Of a stretch of DNA of 64,000 bases, positions 59,699-64,000 are shown piece by piece. The first letter of the stretch is position 1. Each line of letters starts with the position of its first letter. Both the position numbers and the translations under genes were made by a program. The notes beneath the pieces are model-generated. The model was not told the origin of the DNA. It saw only the letters and a program-made list of their open reading frames with translations, and did no database searches. This DNA is from Kitasatospora sp. MAA19 (GTDB lineage: Bacteria > Actinomycetota > Actinomycetes > Streptomycetales > Streptomycetaceae). Location: NCBI RefSeq assembly GCF_029894125.1, contig NZ_JARXYZ010000038.1, positions 1 through 64,000 of the forward strand, read 5' to 3'.

Positions 59699-60898
59699 AT
59701 GCTCAGCGCCACCACCCTGACCCGCCCCCGCAACTCCCGCTCGATACGCCGACGTTCGGTGCTCGGCGGGGCCGCGCTGCTCGGCGCCGGCACGCTGACC
59801 GGCTGCGGCATCCCGTCCGCCTACGTCGCCGAGGACCGTCGCTCGATCCCGGACCGCTCGGACCGCGAGAAGCGGCTCGCCTTCTCCAACTGGACGCAGT
59901 ACATCGACACCGATGACGAGGGGCACCGGCCGACCCTGGACGCCTTCACCGAGCGGACCGGCATCGAGGTCACCTACACCGAGGACATCAACGACAACGA
60001 CGAGTTCTTCGGCAAGATCAGCCCGGTGCTCACCCAGGGCGCCGACCCCGGCCGGGACCTCATGGTGATCAGCGACTGGATGGCCGGCCGGTACGTCTCG
60101 CTCGGCTGGGTGCAGGCCATGGACCGGGACAACCTGCCCAACGTCACCGCCAACCTGGACCCGCAGCTCGCCGATCCGGCCTTCGACCCCGGGCGCCGGC
60201 GCAGCGTGCCCTGGCAGTCCGGGATCACCGGCATCGCGTACAACCGCAAGGCGCTCGGCCGGGAGCTCAAGTCCACCGCGGACCTGTGGGCGCCCGACCT
60301 CAAGGGCCGGGTCACCCTGTTCGCCGGGCTGGACGAGGCGCTCGGGCTGCTGATGCTCTCCCAGGGCGCGAACGTCTCCCGGTTCGGCGACGACGACGCG
60401 CACCGGGCGATGGACATCGTGCAGAAGATGGTCGACACCGGCCACATCCGCCGCTTCACCGGCAACGACTACACCAGCGACCTCGCCTCCGGAGCGGCCG
60501 TCGCCTGCCAGGCCTACTCCGGCGACGCCGTCCAACTGACCGCCCAGAACCCGGACATCGAGTTCGTGGTGCCGGAGGAGGGCGGCGAACTGTGGGCGGA
60601 GAGCCTGCTGATCCCCAACCGGGCCCGGCACAAGCGCAACGCCGAGCTGCTGATCGACCACTACTACCAGCCCGAGGTGGCCGCCGAACTCGCCGCGTTC
60701 GTCCAGTACATCTGCCCGGTGCCGGCCGCCCGCGAGGTGCTGGCGGCCAGCGGCGACAAGGACAAGGCCGAACTGGCCGAGAACCCGCTGCTCTTCCCGA
60801 CCGACGAGATGCGCGCCCGGCTGCACACCATGCGCGACGTCACCTCGGACGAGCGGCCCGCGCTGCACAAGGTCTGGGGGCGCATCACCGGGGTCTGA
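59699..60898 (+). CDS. Tat/lipoprotein polyamine-type ABC substrate-binding protein
   Basis: 399 residues from ATG 59699 with GGAGG at 59688-59692. The N-terminus RRRSVLGGAALLGAGTLTGC combines a twin-arginine motif with a lipobox (LTGC), so it is probably Tat-exported and lipid-anchored. The mature part resembles spermidine/putrescine-binding PotD proteins: LAFSNWTQYIDTDDEGHRPT, QSGITGIAYNRKALG, and AVACQAYSGDAVQLTAQNPD. No permease or ATPase gene for it is in the window. It ends three bases before the convergent PucR gene. Confidence 0.87.
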   Translation: MLSATTLTRPRNSRSIRRRSVLGGAALLGAGTLTGCGIPSAYVAEDRRSIPDRSDREKRLAFSNWTQYIDTDDEGHRPTLDAFTERTGIEVTYTEDINDNDEFFGKISPVLTQGADPGRDLMVISDWMAGRYVSLGWVQAMDRDNLPNVTANLDPQLADPAFDPGRRRSVPWQSGITGIAYNRKALGRELKSTADLWAPDLKGRVTLFAGLDEALGLLMLSQGANVSRFGDDDAHRAMDIVQKMVDTGHIRRFTGNDYTSDLASGAAVACQAYSGDAVQLTAQNPDIEFVVPEEGGELWAESLLIPNRARHKRNAELLIDHYYQPEVAAELAAFVQYICPVPAAREVLAASGDKDKAELAENPLLFPTDEMRARLHTMRDVTSDERPALHKVWGRITGV

Positions 60899-60901
60899 CG
60901 G

Positions 60902-62554
60902 TCAGCGGCGGACGGCGTCCAGGGCGAGCAGCGCCACGTGCAGGGACAGGCAGGACTCCACCTGGTCGAGGTCGACGCCGAGGATCCGCTCGACCTTGTG
61001 CAGGCGGTCGTAGAAGGACGGCCGGGACAGGTGTGCGGCGTCGGCCGCCGCCGACTTGTTCCGGCCCTGCTCCAGGTAGATCCGCAGCATCTGCACCAAC
61101 TGGCCGTTGTGCTCGGCGTCGTGGGCCAGCAGCGGGCCCAACTCCCGCTCCACGTAGGTCTGCAGCCGGGCGTCGTCGCGTAGCAGGTGGAGCAGGCCGC
61201 GCAGTCGGACGTCCGGCAGCCGGTAGTACGAGGCGGCCCGCCCGCCGGGTGCGTCGTGCAGGGCCGCGTCGGCGACCTGGGTGGCCTCCAGCAGGGTGCG
61301 CCGGGCGTCCCGGACCGAGCCGACCGAGGAGCCGACCGCGACCACCGGCGCCGGTACCGGGGCGTTCTCCCGCCCGGCCTCGGCCGACATCCGGCGCAGC
61401 GTGGCCGAGAAGGCGTCCAGCGCGGCGTGCTCGTCCTGCTGGGCGCCGAGCGCGATCAGCACGCCGACGCCCTCGTCGTCCAGCGCGCCGACCAGGGCGG
61501 AGAGCCGGCAGGCCCGCACGGCTCCGGCGGCCAGCTCGGTGAAGTCGCGCAGCCGGGCCTGCGCCTCCAGGGCGGCCGGGATCGGGCCGCGCCGCTGCCG
61601 CAGCACCACCCCGACCAGTCGGCGGCCCTCCAGCGGGACGCCGAGCGCCTGGGCGCGCAGGGCGACCTCGGAGACGGTCAGCGCGTGGGTGAGGACACCG
61701 GACAGCAGGGTGCGGTGGGTCTGCCGCTCCAGGCTCTCCCGGTCGCGCACCACCAGCCGGTTGAGCGCCAGCGCGGAGGCGCCGCGCTCCAGCAGCATGG
61801 TGTGCGGGTGCGCCTCGCCGCCGGGCAGCGCGCCCGGCTCCTGCACCAGGACCAGCCGGCCCCAGTCCTGGCCGCGGGCGCCGACCGTCGTCACCAGCCA
61901 GCCGCTGCGCGGGTCGTGGCCGGTGCGGCCGGGCGGGCGGACCCCGCGCGAGCGGCGCTCCCAGTCCTCCAGCAGCTCGGCCTCCGGGCGTCCGGCGGTG
62001 TCGTGGGCGAGCACCTGGTGGGCCAGGTTCTCCAGGACGACCGGCGCGCCCGCCATCCGAGCCACCTGGCGGATCACCTCGGGCGGCTCGGCGCCCTCCA
62101 CCACCAGCTCGTTGAACACCTGGTGGACGGACTCGGAGATGCGCAGCTGCTCCAGCTGGGCGTTGACCACGAGCGCGTGCACGGCCTCGGTGACGGCGAC
62201 GAAGCGCAGCTCGCGGCGGAGCGTGATCAGCGGCAGGCCGCGCTGCTCGGCGGCGTGCACCAGGGCGCGGGGCAGCGAGTCGAAGTAGCGCCGGCCGTAC
62301 TCGACGACCAGGCCGGCGACCCCCACCTCGTCCAGCTCGCGGACGTAGCGGGCCAGGCCTTCGCGGTCGTCGGGCAGCGCGATGCCGGTGGTGAGCACCA
62401 GTTCGCCGCCCTGGAGCACCCCGGCGACGTCGGGCAGCTCGCTCACGTGGACCCAGCGGACCGGCCGCTCCAGGTGGTCGGCGCCGGCGACGACCTGGGG
62501 CAGGCCGCGCCGCATCACCTCCAGGTCGAGCACGCGGGCGACGGTGGGGAGCAT
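60902..62554 (-). CDS. PucR-family transcriptional regulator
   Basis: 550 residues. The N-terminal PucR domain (VARVLDLEVMRRGLPQVVAG) is followed by a GGDEF-related middle region (e.g. VGVVLRQRRGPIPAALEAQ) and a C-terminal PucR HTH with DAAHLSRPSFYDRLHKVERI then LGVDLDQVESCLSLHVAL. PucR regulators control purine, amino acid or amine catabolism; here the neighbours point to amine/polyamine metabolism. Divergent from the downstream aldehyde dehydrogenase. Confidence 0.88.
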   Translation of the reverse strand: MLPTVARVLDLEVMRRGLPQVVAGADHLERPVRWVHVSELPDVAGVLQGGELVLTTGIALPDDREGLARYVRELDEVGVAGLVVEYGRRYFDSLPRALVHAAEQRGLPLITLRRELRFVAVTEAVHALVVNAQLEQLRISESVHQVFNELVVEGAEPPEVIRQVARMAGAPVVLENLAHQVLAHDTAGRPEAELLEDWERRSRGVRPPGRTGHDPRSGWLVTTVGARGQDWGRLVLVQEPGALPGGEAHPHTMLLERGASALALNRLVVRDRESLERQTHRTLLSGVLTHALTVSEVALRAQALGVPLEGRRLVGVVLRQRRGPIPAALEAQARLRDFTELAAGAVRACRLSALVGALDDEGVGVLIALGAQQDEHAALDAFSATLRRMSAEAGRENAPVPAPVVAVGSSVGSVRDARRTLLEATQVADAALHDAPGGRAASYYRLPDVRLRGLLHLLRDDARLQTYVERELGPLLAHDAEHNGQLVQMLRIYLEQGRNKSAAADAAHLSRPSFYDRLHKVERILGVDLDQVESCLSLHVALLALDAVRR

Positions 62555-62916
62555 CGCGGGGGCCTCCGGGGTCTCGGGGGGACCAGAGTGTCAGGTAAAT
62601 CATCCATCCCGGCGACGACCTGTCGCCCTCGGTGAACCCTTGCACCCTGTAAGGCCCTTTACGCCGAGGTTGTCGCAGTGACCCTTGTCACGCCGGGGCG
62701 GTAACGGGCATGGTCAGCGGGTCGGCTGTGGCGAAAAACAGACCTCACGCCGGAATCCGTCGCGTTGACCGGAATGCAACAGCGGAATCCCTTGTCCGGA
62801 ATCCGCCGGACTGCCAGGATCGCGCAACCCCGGTGATCAGCCGGTCGGATTCCCCCACCGCGGGAACCGTTGAATCCGTCGTGGGCAGTCGATCCACCGG
62901 CACTTGGAGGAACCAG
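62555..62916. promoter_or_regulatory. divergent region with repeated CGGAATCC elements
   Basis: The 362-base PucR-dehydrogenase gap has CGGAATCC at 62751, 62783 and 62797, CGGAATGC at 62770, and the inverted CGGATTCC at 62846. A dyad GTGAC-CCTT-GTCAC lies near 62675-62688. No gene was recognised; these are candidate sites for PucR or another regulator. Confidence 0.55.
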
Positions 62917-64000
62917 ATGGACCTGACCGACTTCGGCGCGGGCGCGCAGTACATCGCGGGCCGCCGGACCCGGGGGAGCGGCGAGCCTTTCCAGATCGTC
63001 AACCCCGCGAACGGCAGCGTGGTCGAGCAGGTCGCCCTGGCCACCACCGAGGACGTCGACGCGGCCGTCGCCGCCGCGAAGGCCGCCCTGCCCGGCTGGT
63101 CCGGCGCCACCCCCGGCGCCCGGTCCGAGGCGCTGACCAGGTTGGCCGCAGTCCTGACCGACGCGGGCGCCGACCTCGCCCGGGTGGAGACCGCGCAGAC
63201 CGGCAAGCCGGTCAAGCTGGCCACCGAGTTCGACGTCCCCGGCACCATCGACAACGCCGTGTTCTTCGCGGGCGCCGCCCGCAACCTGGAGGGCAAGGCG
63301 GCCGGCGAGTACTCCGGCGACCACACCTCCTACGTGCGGCGCGAGGCGATCGGCGTGGTCGGCTCGATCTCGCCGTGGAACTACCCGCTGCAGATGGCCG
63401 CCTGGAAGATCCTGCCGGCGATCGCGGCGGGCAACACCATCGTGCTCAAGCCGTCCGAGCTCACCCCGCTCACCTCGCTGATGTTCGCGGCGGCCTGCAC
63501 GGCGGCGGGCATCCCGGACGGCGTGGTCAACGTCGTGACCGGCGCCGGACGCACCACCGGTGAGCACCTGGTCTCGCACCCGGACATCGCGATGGTCTCC
63601 TTCACCGGCTCCACCCCGGTCGGCCGGAGGGTCGCCGAACTCGCCACCGCGAGCGTCAAGCGCACCCACCTGGAGCTCGGCGGCAAGGCCCCGTTCGTGG
63701 TCTTCGACGACGCCGACCTCGACGCCGCCGTGCACGGCGCGGTCGCCGCCTCGCTGATCAACGGCGGCCAGGACTGCACCGCCGCCACCCGCGCCTACGT
63801 CCAGCGCCCGCTGTACGACGCGTTCGTGGCCGGCGTGGCCGAGCTGTACGCCGCGATCAGGGTCGGCGACCCGCTCGACCCGCACACCGACCTCGGCCCG
63901 CTGGTCTCGTACACCCACCGGGACCGGGTGGCCGGCTTCGTCGAGCGCGCCCGCTCGTACGCCACCGTCGTCACCGGCGGCCGCGCGCCGGAGAAGGGCC
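62917..64000 (+). CDS. aldehyde dehydrogenase, 3' end beyond window
   Basis: At least 361 residues from ATG 62917 with TTGGAGGAA upstream; the frame is open to the window end. Catalytic Glu253 is in LELGGKAPF and Cys287 in GGQDCTAATRA; NAD segment VLKPSELTPLTSLM. It is related to the first aldehyde dehydrogenase and to gamma-aminobutyraldehyde/betaine-aldehyde dehydrogenases. Its presence beyond PucR suggests a second oxidation step or a different amine substrate. Confidence 0.9.
   Translation, partial: MDLTDFGAGAQYIAGRRTRGSGEPFQIVNPANGSVVEQVALATTEDVDAAVAAAKAALPGWSGATPGARSEALTRLAAVLTDAGADLARVETAQTGKPVKLATEFDVPGTIDNAVFFAGAARNLEGKAAGEYSGDHTSYVRREAIGVVGSISPWNYPLQMAAWKILPAIAAGNTIVLKPSELTPLTSLMFAAACTAAGIPDGVVNVVTGAGRTTGEHLVSHPDIAMVSFTGSTPVGRRVAELATASVKRTHLELGGKAPFVVFDDADLDAAVHGAVAASLINGGQDCTAATRAYVQRPLYDAFVAGVAELYAAIRVGDPLDPHTDLGPLVSYTHRDRVAGFVERARSYATVVTGGRAPEKG

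Overview
The window is a high-GC (well over 70 %) actinobacterial chromosome segment from a Streptomycetaceae member (Streptomyces or Kitasatospora). The support is developmental genes found in that family (nsdA, whiG), four tandem type I signal peptidases, DUF2469, an actinobacterial-length S16, GlnK with Tyr51 beside AmtB and GlnD, and frequent GTG starts. From memory, gene order follows the S. coelicolor core region from rsmD/coaD through smc-ftsY-nsdA-amtB-glnK-glnD-ffh, rpsP-rimM-trmD-rplS, sipWXYZ, yifB-dprA-whiG, rpsB-tsf-pyrH-frr-cdsA-rlmN, to a polyamine-type catabolic cluster. No rRNA, tRNA, IS element, prophage or CRISPR array was recognised.

Layout. 0.2-5.5 kb: rsmD, coaD, a DivIVA-like coiled-coil protein, DUF177, rpmF, rnc, mutM (RNA/ribosome/CoA housekeeping). 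5.5-9.7 kb: DMT-type membrane protein, secreted glycine-rich membrane protein, HxlR regulator, acylphosphatase, a 67-aa coiled-coil protein. 9.8-15.6 kb: smc, ftsY and a solitary prim-pol-like gene. 16.2-24 kb: nsdA, the nitrogen-sensing operon amtB-glnK-glnD behind a near-consensus GlnR site, and ffh. 24-30.2 kb: GNAT, an FtsH paralogue, a methyltransferase, proS and a small HExxH/zinc-ribbon protein. 30.6-33.4 kb: rpsP-khpA-rimM-trmD-rplS. 33.5-37.6 kb: four signal peptidases. 37.7-45.2 kb: Nudix, DUF2469, yraN-yifB-dprA, whiG, TetR and an M23 peptidase. 45.9-52.1 kb: rpsB-tsf-pyrH-frr-cdsA-rlmN. 52.2-54.1 kb: an ABC exporter-like pair with a degenerate ATPase. 54.4-64 kb: two class III aminotransferases, Lrp/AsnC and PucR regulators, a Tat/lipoprotein polyamine-type binding protein and two aldehyde dehydrogenases, the last cut by the window edge.

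How genes work together: AmtB/GlnK/GlnD form an ammonium uptake and nitrogen-signal relay. FtsY and Ffh supply SRP targeting and the four Sip peptidases complete protein export. Smc, DprA, YifB and YraN act on DNA. NsdA and WhiG connect to development. The last 10 kb looks like amine or polyamine capture, transamination and aldehyde oxidation under Lrp and PucR control.

The most unusual signal is not a gene. At four separate genes (prim-pol, methyltransferase, HExxH protein, aldehyde dehydrogenase) a short perfect or near-perfect tandem repeat of 16-39 bp starts at the very 3' end of the gene, so that the first repeat copy carries the stop codon. Other points of note are paired perfect DnaA boxes upstream of yraN, a WhiG with a long repeat-built N-terminus, an ABC ATPase with most catalytic motifs altered, and stacked palindromes upstream of the HExxH protein.
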